A stretch of 64,000 nt of DNA from Methanomethylovorans sp964486435 (GTDB lineage: Archaea; Halobacteriota; Methanosarcinia; Methanosarcinales; Methanosarcinaceae): NCBI GenBank assembly GCA_964486435.1, contig CAZAMM010000001.1, positions 13,425 to 77,424 on the forward strand, in the 5' to 3' direction. The notes beneath the pieces were generated by a model. The model did not search any database. It was not told the origin of the DNA and worked only from the letters and a program-made list of their open reading frames with translations. The translations under genes and the position numbers were made by a program. Of this stretch, positions 24,452 to 32,548 are shown piece by piece (position 1 is the first letter of the stretch; the number at the start of each line of letters is the position of its first letter).

Positions 24452-24600
24452 GGAATTGGAACTCTACGATGGCAGCCTGCAGGGAATTTCAGGAAAGTTC
24501 TATGCGGATGATGTCTTTTAAACAGAAGCAACGGAACTGGGAGACTTTGAAAAGGGTTTTCTTCATAAAATAAAACATTTTGCAGAAACCCAGTTACAAT
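24452..24600 (+). pseudogene. Broken C-terminal gene fragment
   Basis: One plus-strand frame reads MELELYDGSLQGISGKFYAD then DVF, a TAA, and continues TEATELGDFEKGFLHKIKHF to a TAG at about 24600. The protein-like run interrupted by one stop, right beside the transposase remnant, suggests the 3-prime end of a chromosomal gene damaged by insertion. The family is not recognised. Confidence 0.4.
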
Positions 24601-24687
24601 AGATCTGGATGGCGAGTAACATGATCATTTTCTTTATCTGACAGCTTTGTGGAGAGATCCATTTTTAAAAACAAAGGCAATAAAAGG

Positions 24688-24888
24688 TCAGCGATCTTTG
24701 AACCTCGTTCTGTTACCTGGACTATCCGGCGCATTTGTGTCACCTGAACCTGTATCCACTCCTGATCCTGGCTGTTCTTCGTCTTCTCCATGATACTTTT
24801 CATCTGTGTCAGGTTTTTCCACGCCGGTTACAATTAAAATGGCTGCAATTAAAAGCAAAGCTAATATCAAAAAGAATAACTTTTTCAT
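24688..24888 (-). CDS. Small exported or membrane-anchored protein
   Basis: 66 aa. Residues 1-23 (KKLFFLILALLLIAAILIVT) form a signal peptide or anchor. The rest is Asp/Glu/Gly/Ser-rich and probably disordered outside the cell. GGGGT lies ahead of the ATG. No family is recognised. Confidence 0.6.
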   Translation of the reverse strand: MKKLFFLILALLLIAAILIVTGVEKPDTDEKYHGEDEEQPGSGVDTGSGDTNAPDSPGNRTRFKDR

Positions 24889-25035
24889 ATTTTACCCCAT
24901 AAAAAAGTATAGCGTGAACTCTATTTATATCTTCCCGTTTTGTAAAAGATCGTCCCTGGATATTTTATGGAACTTTGGTTTATAACTAAAAAAAATATCA
25001 GGATTTTTTTCTAAGTATCTCCTCAACGGCAAAGA

Positions 25036-25326
25036 TTAATCATTGGTACATTCACGTTCTTGTTTTTTTATAATATTCTTGGTAGTACAGCATATCCATC
25101 TTTTATGCAATAGCAGATGTATTGCTGTAAAAAGAGTCATCATTATGGCCGATCTGTTGTGTATGAGCGTCCATGTAGCTTTTGTGATTCCTATGTATTC
25201 CTGATACCTTCCCCGTGGAACACCCGAAGGTATCGCAAAGTACATAACAAATCCTGTTACTGCAACTATCAGGAATAATACGGTCAAAATGATATCTACT
25301 GAATAATTTAATTTCACCCTGTTCAT
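25036..25326 (-). CDS. Small membrane protein, DUF4405-like
   Basis: 96 aa with two hydrophobic segments (about 10-32 and 55-72) and the sequence WTLIHNRSAIMMTLFTAIHL, which resembles DUF4405 cytochrome-b-like membrane proteins where His residues may bind haem. GAGGA precedes the ATG. The tail has CC and a charged end. Function unknown. Confidence 0.65.
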   Translation of the reverse strand: MNRVKLNYSVDIILTVLFLIVAVTGFVMYFAIPSGVPRGRYQEYIGITKATWTLIHNRSAIMMTLFTAIHLLLHKRWICCTTKNIIKKQERECTND

Positions 25327-25490
25327 TTTTTGTCCTCATTAGAAAATCAATGTTAAGTCAAAACTTGTTTGTGTATATATAAGTTGAACGAAGCAATTGG
25401 TTGTAAACAAGAAGATATGGATCTACACAATTATCAGAAGGGGTTAAGATTACAGAAAAGAAATTATCGTTTCAAAGAAGTTCTGATCTC

Positions 25491-26777
25491 GTGTACACTG
25501 AGCTTAATGACTGGATCAAAAAAGAAGCAATTGCTTTATCATTTGATTCTCCGGAAAACTTCAACAATTCCATTGACAGGATAATAGCTTCACTTGATAA
25601 AACTGTTGAGCTACTCGGCTTTGGTGAAGCTCTTCACGGAGGAGAGAACATTCTGATACTGCGCAACCGGCTTTTCCAGCACCTGGTTGCGAAGCATGGA
25701 TACAGTGCCATTGCCATAGAGAGTAGTTTTCCCAGAGCGCGTGTAGTGAATGAGTATATAGCTGGCAGAGGGCCGAATTCTTATGAAGAAATACAGGAAG
25801 TAGGATTTAGCCACGGTTTCGGAAGTTTAGAGGCAAATCGCGAACTTGTTGAATGGATGCGTAAATACAATGCAGTTTCATCCCACGGGATAAAGCTTCG
25901 GTTCTACGGTTGTGACAGTCCAACCGAAATGATGTATGCTGACAGCCCAAAGCAGATCCTGCATTTTGTGCTGAATTACCTTTCCTCTATCGACAGCACC
26001 AGCGGCAGATATTATCAAGAGCTGATAGACCCGCTTCTTGGCAACAATAAGGAGTGGGAGAACCCTGCTGCAATGATGGATCCGGCCAGATCGGTTGGCA
26101 TGTCACCAAATGCTATTGCACTTCGGATAGCTACAGAGGATTTGATCTCAGAATTAAAAGAAAGGCGTCCGGAAATGATAGCTGAAACCGATGAAAATCA
26201 CTATCTGGAAGCCGTGCATTATGCCACAGTTGCCCGACAGTTGCTGAACTATCATGCCGTATCAGCCCGGGAATCAGAAAACCGGCTGGTAAGGCTTCTT
26301 GGCATTCGCGATGCGATGATGGCGGAAAATCTGTTGCATATTGTATCCAGTGAGCGATCCCACGGGAAAGTTTTAGCTTTCGCACACAACACCCATTTGC
26401 AAAGGGGAAAAGCACACATGCAACTGGGCCCACATTCATTAAAGTGGTGGCCGGCAGGAGCACATCTGCATAAGATTTTTGGTCCACGGTACGTTAACAT
26501 TGGTTCGGCAGTAGGTGTTTCTTATGCTAATGGCATCTGTGAGCCGGAAGAAGGTACTCTTGAATCACTGCTCATCGCTGTGCAGGGGCCTGTCAGGTTC
26601 ATTCCAACTCATAAAGGACAAGGACTCCCACCTTCGGAGATCGCTGCTCTTCTGACTCGCTCGGACAGTGTGAAAAATCCTACCTACTTCGTACTAACTT
26701 CTCAAAGCCTCACAGATTTCGACTGGCTGGCTGTTCTGGATTCAACGACATACAGCCGGGGTGGCCCACAACTTTAA
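25491..26777 (+). CDS. Erythromycin esterase-family protein
   Basis: 428 aa from a GTG; no ATG exists upstream in frame before a stop near 25,397, and no strong ribosome site is visible, so the start is uncertain. LLGFGEALHGGENI then SAIAIESSFPRARV are hallmark blocks of the Ere family, with GHNTHLQRG-type histidine (AFAHNTHLQRGKA) near residue 300. The bacterial enzymes open macrolide lactones; archaeal members have no known substrate. A TATA-like GTATATATAAG at about 25,372 lies upstream. It is the first clearly chromosomal enzyme right of the element. Confidence 0.85.
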   Translation: MYTELNDWIKKEAIALSFDSPENFNNSIDRIIASLDKTVELLGFGEALHGGENILILRNRLFQHLVAKHGYSAIAIESSFPRARVVNEYIAGRGPNSYEEIQEVGFSHGFGSLEANRELVEWMRKYNAVSSHGIKLRFYGCDSPTEMMYADSPKQILHFVLNYLSSIDSTSGRYYQELIDPLLGNNKEWENPAAMMDPARSVGMSPNAIALRIATEDLISELKERRPEMIAETDENHYLEAVHYATVARQLLNYHAVSARESENRLVRLLGIRDAMMAENLLHIVSSERSHGKVLAFAHNTHLQRGKAHMQLGPHSLKWWPAGAHLHKIFGPRYVNIGSAVGVSYANGICEPEEGTLESLLIAVQGPVRFIPTHKGQGLPPSEIAALLTRSDSVKNPTYFVLTSQSLTDFDWLAVLDSTTYSRGGPQL

Positions 26778-26860
26778 TAACAGATGTAAATAAGTAATAC
26801 TATCAGTTTCTGGATATAATTAAAGATTTATCAGTATATAATTTTGAAGGAGAACTTACA

Positions 26861-27664
26861 ATGACAGTTCTGAGTTTTATTTCATGTAAAATATTACAGG
26901 ATGAAATAATCTGGTTACTTGAAAACGACTCATCTGTCGATGAGATAATAGTTGTTGAAAATAAAAATATAAAAGAGTTTACAGAAAAGCTTGATATGGT
27001 GGACCTTCAGTATAGACTGCTCCGTCTAAAAGATATTAACCAGCTTTCAGATGCTAAAAATCGATCTGATAAATATACTGTGCTGATCTATATTATGGAA
27101 CTGGGTCTTCATAGCGTTCCAAAAACATTGAAAATCAAGGTATATGAAACTATAAATCTTCTTATTCCTTTTTCCTCCGGGATCTTGCTTTTTTACGGCT
27201 TATGCGGAAATGTACTGGGTAAGGTCGAGGAGGATTTCTGTCTGGACGAAGATGATTGCATAATACGGATCTTAAGGGATGATGTCAGAATTGTGGATGA
27301 CTGCATCGGAGCAACTGTAGGCGGTGGAGTTAATTATCTTACGCTGCTTAAAACCCACAGTAAAGAGCCTGCTTTTTTCTTTACACCTATGTATGCCAGT
27401 TCGTGGAGAGAACTACTGGGTATAGATAAACTTCACCGTGATCCCAAAAAAGCACTGGAGTTGGCTAAAATGGTCAACGATCTGGCAGGATATTCAAGGG
27501 TTGCAAAGGTCAATACAGGTCTTACCTACGTAAAGGATATAGATGAAAAAATCGAGGAGTATGCCAAATTATTCGGATACACTGTATTTGAGGTCAGTGG
27601 TAATCAGAAAATATTTGAAAAATGCTATCTTTCTATGAAATCTTCTCTTCAAAATAAACTTTAA
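26861..27664 (+). CDS. DUF1638 family protein
   Basis: 267 aa with GAAGGAG ahead of the ATG. TVLSFISCKILQDEIIWLL at the start, LFYGLCGNVLGKVEED in the middle and CIGATVGGGVNYLTLL typify DUF1638, common in methylotrophic methanogens and in corrinoid methyltransferase clusters. Conserved Cys residues suggest metal or cofactor binding. The exact reaction is not known to me. Promoter TATATAAT just upstream. Confidence 0.8.
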   Translation: MTVLSFISCKILQDEIIWLLENDSSVDEIIVVENKNIKEFTEKLDMVDLQYRLLRLKDINQLSDAKNRSDKYTVLIYIMELGLHSVPKTLKIKVYETINLLIPFSSGILLFYGLCGNVLGKVEEDFCLDEDDCIIRILRDDVRIVDDCIGATVGGGVNYLTLLKTHSKEPAFFFTPMYASSWRELLGIDKLHRDPKKALELAKMVNDLAGYSRVAKVNTGLTYVKDIDEKIEEYAKLFGYTVFEVSGNQKIFEKCYLSMKSSLQNKL

Positions 27665-28158
27665 GTATTTAAAAGCAAAATACATTGTGTATTTCATACA
27701 TAATTATCTACTCCATTTATATATTAAATAATACTCTATTAACTCAGCTGGTATCTTAAACTCAATGGCAAGCCTGGAATATGATTTCCCTGTCAAGTCA
27801 ATGCTCCCGGAACTAGCAAATACTTAAGGCACTAAAATAAGATATATGGAAATACCTCTTGGTAAAAATCTACGGATTACCTGTGCATAGTCATCAACTA
27901 AGCGACTATAGGCAAAATGGAAATAACCGCCGAAAGCACTGGAAGTTGAGGTCTCAAAATAGAGATCGATGCTGGTTATTCTCTCTGCAAATTTCAGAAT
28001 GCGATTTAGTATTAGCTCTACTAGAGGCGCAACAAGAGTCGTCAATATGCAGGATCCCATAACTTTGTCCGTTATAGGCATGAGAGTTATCATAAAGATG
28101 TGTCATTACTTGTATTGAAATTATCTATATGATGGTTTTGCTGTTTGTTTTGCAAAAA
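27665..28158. other. Gap without a convincing gene
   Basis: A plus-strand 20-codon frame (MASLEYDFPVKSMLPELANT, about 27,763) and a minus-strand 89-codon frame (28093-27824) look faintly protein-like but have no ribosome sites or known family. They could be relics of a lost gene. Confidence 0.35.
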
Positions 28159-28310
28159 TTTATATATCTATATTGCATGGTATCTTTTGCTTTGAGAGTG
28201 TAACTGTTTTGCGAACATAAGGCTTTTAATGGTATTACTTTGTAACTGCTATTTTCCGTATGCTTCCAGCAAGTGCACCTTTTAGCTTATTTGTAAAGGA
28301 AGTGAAATAG
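28159..28310 (+). promoter_or_regulatory. TATA box and long 5-prime leader of the TRAM gene
   Basis: TTTATATA at 28159-28166 puts the transcript start near 28,190, giving a leader of about 120 nt. Long leaders on small RNA-binding proteins often control translation, for example in cold response. Confidence 0.5.
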
Positions 28311-28517
28311 TTGTTCAACAGAAATGAATCAACTGCTCCAGTTGAAGCTGGAAAGGAATATGAAGTAACCATTGAAGATATTGCTAAAGAAGGCGACGGA
28401 ATTGCCAGAGTGAGCGGTTTTGTGATCTTCGTCCCAGGCACATCCGTGGGCGACGAAGTAACCATAAAGGTCACTAAGGTCATGCGCAAGTTCGCATTTG
28501 CTGAACTTGTAGAGTAA
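28311..28517 (+). CDS. TRAM-domain RNA-binding protein
   Basis: 68 aa, TTG start with GGAAGTG upstream. VEAGKEYEVTIEDIAKEGDG then IARVSGFVIFVPG is a complete TRAM domain, the beta-barrel archaeal counterpart of cold-shock proteins. Such proteins bind RNA and act as chaperones or termination/anti-termination factors in methanogens. A hairpin with T-tract follows directly. Confidence 0.9.
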   Translation: MFNRNESTAPVEAGKEYEVTIEDIAKEGDGIARVSGFVIFVPGTSVGDEVTIKVTKVMRKFAFAELVE

Positions 28518-28535
28518 CAATCTGCTCAGATCTTA

Positions 28536-28579
28536 AGGAAGATCAAAAATTTTGATTTTCCTGATCTCTTTTTCTTTTT
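28536..28579 (+). terminator. Hairpin plus T-rich terminator
   Basis: AGGAAGATCAAAA and TTTTGATTTTCCT pair over 13 bp (one G-T pair) and are followed by CTTTTTCTTTTT. Confidence 0.7.
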
Positions 28580-28615
28580 AAAAAAAACACTAAATATGTG
28601 GGAGTTGGCTTCAAA

Positions 28616-28954
28616 TTATTTCAAGAAGCCTTTGCGGGCAAGCCAGTCTACCTGTGGTCTGGTATATCTCCAGATAACATCGGCTTTTGAATCCTGTATT
28701 TCCCAGGGAGTAGCAATGACCAGATCGCCTTCTCTTACCCACATACTTTTTTTCTTGGATCCCGGGATCCTGCCCATACGTACAATACCATCCATGCACT
28801 GTAATCTCACACGGTTAGCACCAAGCAGACTGGAAACCGTAGCAAATACTTCATTATCTCTTTGACGGGGAGTACGTACTTTTGTTATTTGTTCAGGGCC
28901 GCTGCTTTTATTTTGTAAATTCTTTTTTCGATTATTGCTTCTATAATTTGCCAA
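28616..28954 (-). CDS. eif1A: Translation initiation factor aIF-1A
   Basis: 112 aa starting at TTG 28954 with GGAGG 8 nt ahead. A basic tail is followed by an S1/OB fold: NEVFATVSSLLGANRVRLQC then DGIVRMGRIPG, KKSMWVREGDLVIATPW and DVIWRYTRPQVDWL. It helps load initiator tRNA on the small ribosomal subunit. Convergent with the TRAM gene. Confidence 0.95.
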   Translation of the reverse strand: MANYRSNNRKKNLQNKSSGPEQITKVRTPRQRDNEVFATVSSLLGANRVRLQCMDGIVRMGRIPGSKKKSMWVREGDLVIATPWEIQDSKADVIWRYTRPQVDWLARKGFLK

Positions 28955-29353
28955 ACTTATTCCTCCATTTTGTATCTCTATAATGGATAATGGATGCCCT
29001 CTGTTTTATCAAGAAGTTTTGGAAAAATTTTCACCGAGATGCTATGAAAATCAACCATGACCACTTCTAACCTCAAGAGCCTTCAGAACAAAACTATAAA
29101 TTTCATTCAGAAAAAGACAATCTTCAATGATAATTATACAACTTTACTCTGATAATATATATACACTGGCCTAAACTATATAACTTGAACGCATAAGTAG
29201 ACTGGCAACAGTTAAATAAACCCTCTTGCTTATGCGGCAGAAAAACAACCACAACGTTAAATCAACCCTGTGTTTTAAGACACAGTACTGATGATCAGGT
29301 GCAGATCAAGAACTGTGAACACTGATATCAATATCATCTAAGGAGAGATCATC
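28955..29353 (+). promoter_or_regulatory. Promoter and long leader of the LarA-like gene
   Basis: AATATATATAC at about 29153-29163 is a strong TATA box, giving a leader of about 170 nt. It contains a perfect 6-bp hairpin CTGTGT-TTTAAG-ACACAG (29268-29285) and ends in AGGAGAG (29341-29347). The region also holds the aIF-1A promoter on the other strand. Confidence 0.5.
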
Positions 29354-30604
29354 ATTTTAATAAAGGTACCTTATGGCCAGGAACATATTGACCTGGATGT
29401 TACTATTCCTCATGAGATCATTGCCCCGACCTATGTAAAGGCTGGCAGTGAATCCGAGATCATAGTACAGGCTCTGGAAGAGCCAGTTGGAATGGAATCT
29501 TTTGCCAGTTTTGCACATAAGAGCGATAAGTTATTGGTCCTTGTGAACGATGCTACCCGTCCCACTCCTACATCAAAGGTGCTCAGAGCACTATACCCTC
29601 TTTTAAAGGAACATCATGATGTAAAATTCCTGATCGCCACCGGGGCACACAGAGGACCTACAGATGACGAGCTAAGATACATCTTTGGTGAACTGCTTGA
29701 CGAATTCCGTAACAGTATATACGTGCATGATGCACGTAAAGACGAAGATATGGTCTACCTGGGAAAATCAAATAACGGAACCGAGATGTATCTGAACAGG
29801 CTTGTCACTGAAACTAAGAACATCCTCGTGATCGGAAGTGTGGAACCGCACTACTTTGCAGGATATACCGGAGGCAGGAAGTCATTCCTTCCTGGGGTTG
29901 CAGCATACAGGACCATAGAAATGAACCATATGCATGCTCTTTCAGACAAGGCGGCTCCACTTGCCCTTGAAGGAAATCCAGTAGCAGAGGATATGGAAGA
30001 TGCCATGAAGGTACTGAAGGACCTGCAAGTATTCTCTATACAGACCGTTCTCACAGCGGATCATGGATTATATGCTTTGGTGGCAGGGGATCTCAAAAAG
30101 TCTTTTGAGCTTGCAGTGAAAAAGGCAAACGAGGTTTTTTGTACTCCCTGCAAACGAAGAGGTAATATAGTCCTTACTGTGGCTCCGTATCCCATGGATA
30201 TTGACCTGTACCAGTCTCAGAAGGCTCTGGAGAATGGAAAGCTTGCACTGGAACAAGGTGGGATCATAATACTCGTTTCCAAATGCAGGGATGGGATAGG
30301 AGATGACACTTTCCTTAAACTGCTTTGCTGCGCCCAGACTTCAGAGGATGTTATGCAGAAGATAGCTGAAGGATACAAGCTTGGTTATCACAAGGCTGCC
30401 AAGATGATACAAATAGGAATGCATGCACAGATGTGGGCAGTCTCAGATCTTGATGACGATATCCTGGAAATGGCCAGACTTAAGCCTCACACTGGCCTTC
30501 AAGAAACTTTTGATAAAGCAATAGATATCACACGAGCTATGGGAAAGGAACCATATGCAGTGATCCTTCCACAGGGAAGTCTGACGGTCCCTCTTGTCAA
30601 ATGA
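29354..30604 (+). CDS. LarA-like (DUF2088) nickel-pincer enzyme, probable ATT start
   Basis: 416 aa if it starts at ATT 29354. The first ATG is at 29492, but the 46 codons before it encode the family N-terminus (LIKVPYGQEHIDLDV), follow AGGAGAG by 6 nt, and contain no ATG, GTG or TTG; a TAA stands just upstream. Catalytic blocks of lactate racemase are present: DATRPTP, ATGAHRGPT (His), EPHYFAGYTGGRKSFLPG (His and Lys) and CRDGIGDD. LarA racemises 2-hydroxy acids using a nickel pincer cofactor; no LarB/C/E genes lie nearby, so substrate and cofactor supply are unknown. Confidence 0.85.
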   Translation: MLIKVPYGQEHIDLDVTIPHEIIAPTYVKAGSESEIIVQALEEPVGMESFASFAHKSDKLLVLVNDATRPTPTSKVLRALYPLLKEHHDVKFLIATGAHRGPTDDELRYIFGELLDEFRNSIYVHDARKDEDMVYLGKSNNGTEMYLNRLVTETKNILVIGSVEPHYFAGYTGGRKSFLPGVAAYRTIEMNHMHALSDKAAPLALEGNPVAEDMEDAMKVLKDLQVFSIQTVLTADHGLYALVAGDLKKSFELAVKKANEVFCTPCKRRGNIVLTVAPYPMDIDLYQSQKALENGKLALEQGGIIILVSKCRDGIGDDTFLKLLCCAQTSEDVMQKIAEGYKLGYHKAAKMIQIGMHAQMWAVSDLDDDILEMARLKPHTGLQETFDKAIDITRAMGKEPYAVILPQGSLTVPLVK

Positions 30605-30656
30605 CAGGACCTATGTGATATTTGTGTTGTTGAAGATGTGCCTTTTTCAAGGCTAT

Positions 30657-30767
30657 TTTATATACATGGGTTCTGTTATTCTAAGTACCTGAAGCAATAA
30701 TATGGTTTTGCTGATCCCCTAATTTTACAGCAGTGGGTTTGCATTCAAGAAAGATTGCAGGATCAAA
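30657..30767 (+). promoter_or_regulatory. TATA box and leader of the DEAD-box helicase
   Basis: TTTATATAC at 30657-30665 predicts a start near 30,688 and a leader of about 80-90 nt. Cold-induced DEAD-box helicase genes in related methanogens are known for long leaders that affect expression. Confidence 0.5.
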
Positions 30768-30776
30768 GTGATTAAT

Positions 30777-32381
30777 ATGACAAAATTTGAGAGTTTCAAA
30801 GCATTCGATCTATCCCAGAACATGCTGGATGTTCTGGAAAAGAAAGGTTTTTTCAAGCCCACTCCTATCCAGATACATGTCATCCCCCTCTTAATGAAAG
30901 GAGACAGGGATGTCATCGGTCAGGCACAAACAGGTACTGGAAAAACTGCTGCATTCGGCATACCCATTATTGAGAAACTGAATGCAAAAACTGGCTCCAT
31001 ACAGGCTTTAGTCCTGACTCCCACAAGAGAACTGGCACTTCAGGTGTCTGAAGAACTTGAATCACTCAAAGGCGATAAGGATATTGCAGTAGTGCCTTTA
31101 TATGGTGGCCAGACTATCAAGAACCAGCTTAAGATATTGAAATCCGGAGCTGACATAGTTGTAGGCACACCGGGAAGAATCATCGACCATCTGAAAAAAG
31201 GGAACATAAAACTGGATTCTATTTCCTATCTTGTACTTGATGAAGCTGACGAAATGCTAAACATGGGCTTCATAGAAGATGTCAAAGAGGTCTTCAGGAG
31301 CACAAATGAAGACAAGCAGATGCTGCTTTTCTCAGCAACCATGCCAACTCCTATATTAAAGCTCGCTAAGAAGCACATGAGAAACCATGATTTTGTTTCT
31401 GTCTCACAGGATGACCTCATTGCAGTGTTTACTGATCAGGTTTACCTGGAACTTACAGAAGATCAAAAGTTTGAGGCTTTATGCAGGATTATAGACATAA
31501 ACAATGGTTTTTACGGGCTTGTCTTCTGCAATACTAAAAGTGATACAATTGACATATCCCAGAGGCTGAGTGAGAGAGGCTATGCTGCTGATGCTCTCAA
31601 TGGGGACCTTACTCAGGACCAGAGGGAGGGCATTCTTAAGAAGTTCAGAACTCAGGGACTCAATATTCTTGTAGCCACAGATGTGGCTGCAAGGGGAATA
31701 GACGTATTGGATCTCACTCATGTGATCAATTATTCCTTACCTCAGGATGCTGAGTCCTATGTCCACAGAATAGGCCGCACAGGCAGAGCCGGAAAACAGG
31801 GTACTGCAATTACTTTTGTTACCCCCGCTGATTCAAGACGGTTCGAATCTTTCATAAGAATTGCAAATGCTGATGTAAGAAAGGAAAAGCTGCCATCTGC
31901 AAAAGAGGTTATAAGTGTCCGAACTAAAAATTTTAAATATGATGTGGGAGAGATCATCAAAGCTGGAGAATATCACGATTTTCTGAAGATGGCAAACGAA
32001 CTGCTGGACAGGCAACAAGCCAGTGCTGTGGTAGCATCCCTTCTTAAATATTATTTCCAGGACACTCTGAAAGAAGAGCATTATCCTGAACCTGATGCTG
32101 ATAGTTCAAAGGCAGATAAGGGAAAGATACGACTTTTTATAGCCATAGGTGACCATGAAGGTATGACTCCTGAAAAGTTGCCAGCGTTCCTGAGCAGAGA
32201 ATCAGGCATAAATGGTCTGGAACTGGATACCATTGAAGTGTTCTCCAAGTTCTCTTTTATCACGGTCCCAAAAAATCAGGCTGATATGCTGCTCAAAAGA
32301 TTTGTCGACATGAGAAAAAGGAACCGACCTTTTGTGGAAGTGGCAATGAACAGTAATGTAAGGGAAAATAAGTTCAAGTGA
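30777..32381 (+). CDS. DEAD-box RNA helicase with DbpA-type RNA-binding tail
   Basis: 534 aa from the ATG at 30777; a GTG at 30768 is also possible. Q motif (FFKPTPIQ), AQTGTGKT, PTRELALQ, VLDEADEML, SATMP, VATDVAARGIDV and HRIGRTGRAG give the complete helicase core (residues about 10-370). The last 75 residues (IRLFIAIGDHEGMTPEKLPA) form a DbpA/CsdA RNA-binding fold. It unwinds RNA for ribosome assembly or decay, typically more in cold. A 27-codon frame overlaps its stop. Confidence 0.95.
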   Translation: MTKFESFKAFDLSQNMLDVLEKKGFFKPTPIQIHVIPLLMKGDRDVIGQAQTGTGKTAAFGIPIIEKLNAKTGSIQALVLTPTRELALQVSEELESLKGDKDIAVVPLYGGQTIKNQLKILKSGADIVVGTPGRIIDHLKKGNIKLDSISYLVLDEADEMLNMGFIEDVKEVFRSTNEDKQMLLFSATMPTPILKLAKKHMRNHDFVSVSQDDLIAVFTDQVYLELTEDQKFEALCRIIDINNGFYGLVFCNTKSDTIDISQRLSERGYAADALNGDLTQDQREGILKKFRTQGLNILVATDVAARGIDVLDLTHVINYSLPQDAESYVHRIGRTGRAGKQGTAITFVTPADSRRFESFIRIANADVRKEKLPSAKEVISVRTKNFKYDVGEIIKAGEYHDFLKMANELLDRQQASAVVASLLKYYFQDTLKEEHYPEPDADSSKADKGKIRLFIAIGDHEGMTPEKLPAFLSRESGINGLELDTIEVFSKFSFITVPKNQADMLLKRFVDMRKRNRPFVEVAMNSNVRENKFK

Positions 32382-32461
32382 TCACTGGCTACATATCGTT
32401 CATTCTTGTGGTAGCTGCAATCGCATCAGTAATTACTATTTCAAGAGCAAATTCCCACTAA
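32378..32461 (+). CDS. Possible 27-aa membrane microprotein
   Basis: GTG start overlaps the helicase stop (GTGA). ITGYISFILVVAAIASVITI is one predicted membrane span, followed by SRANSH. Stop-start overlap supports coupled translation; nothing else does. Confidence 0.35.
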   Translation: MITGYISFILVVAAIASVITISRANSH

Positions 32462-32474
32462 GTCAAAATCTATC

Positions 32475-32519
32475 CTTGGTAATTGAGGACTTGGTAATTG
32501 AGGAGGACAGAATGTCCTC
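32475..32519. terminator. Tandem 15-bp duplication and bidirectional hairpin
   Basis: CTTGGTAATTGAGGA occurs twice in tandem (32475-32504). It runs into a perfect 7-bp hairpin GAGGACA-GAA-TGTCCTC (32503-32519) followed by TTAGTTTATTTTAT. It separates the convergent helicase and hydantoinase genes. Confidence 0.55.
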
Positions 32520-32548
32520 TTAGTTTATTTTATAAGGCTTCCAGTTAT

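Noticed and set aside
1..24600. CRISPR array or tRNA attachment site
   Set aside because: No regularly spaced identical repeats with unique spacers and no tRNA-like sequence were found.
24594..24803. 69-aa minus-strand frame overlapping the small exported protein
   Set aside because: Shadow of the 24688-24888 gene, which has a signal peptide and ribosome site.
27824..28093. 89-aa minus-strand frame
   Set aside because: No ribosome site, no recognised family; could be a relic but not supportable.
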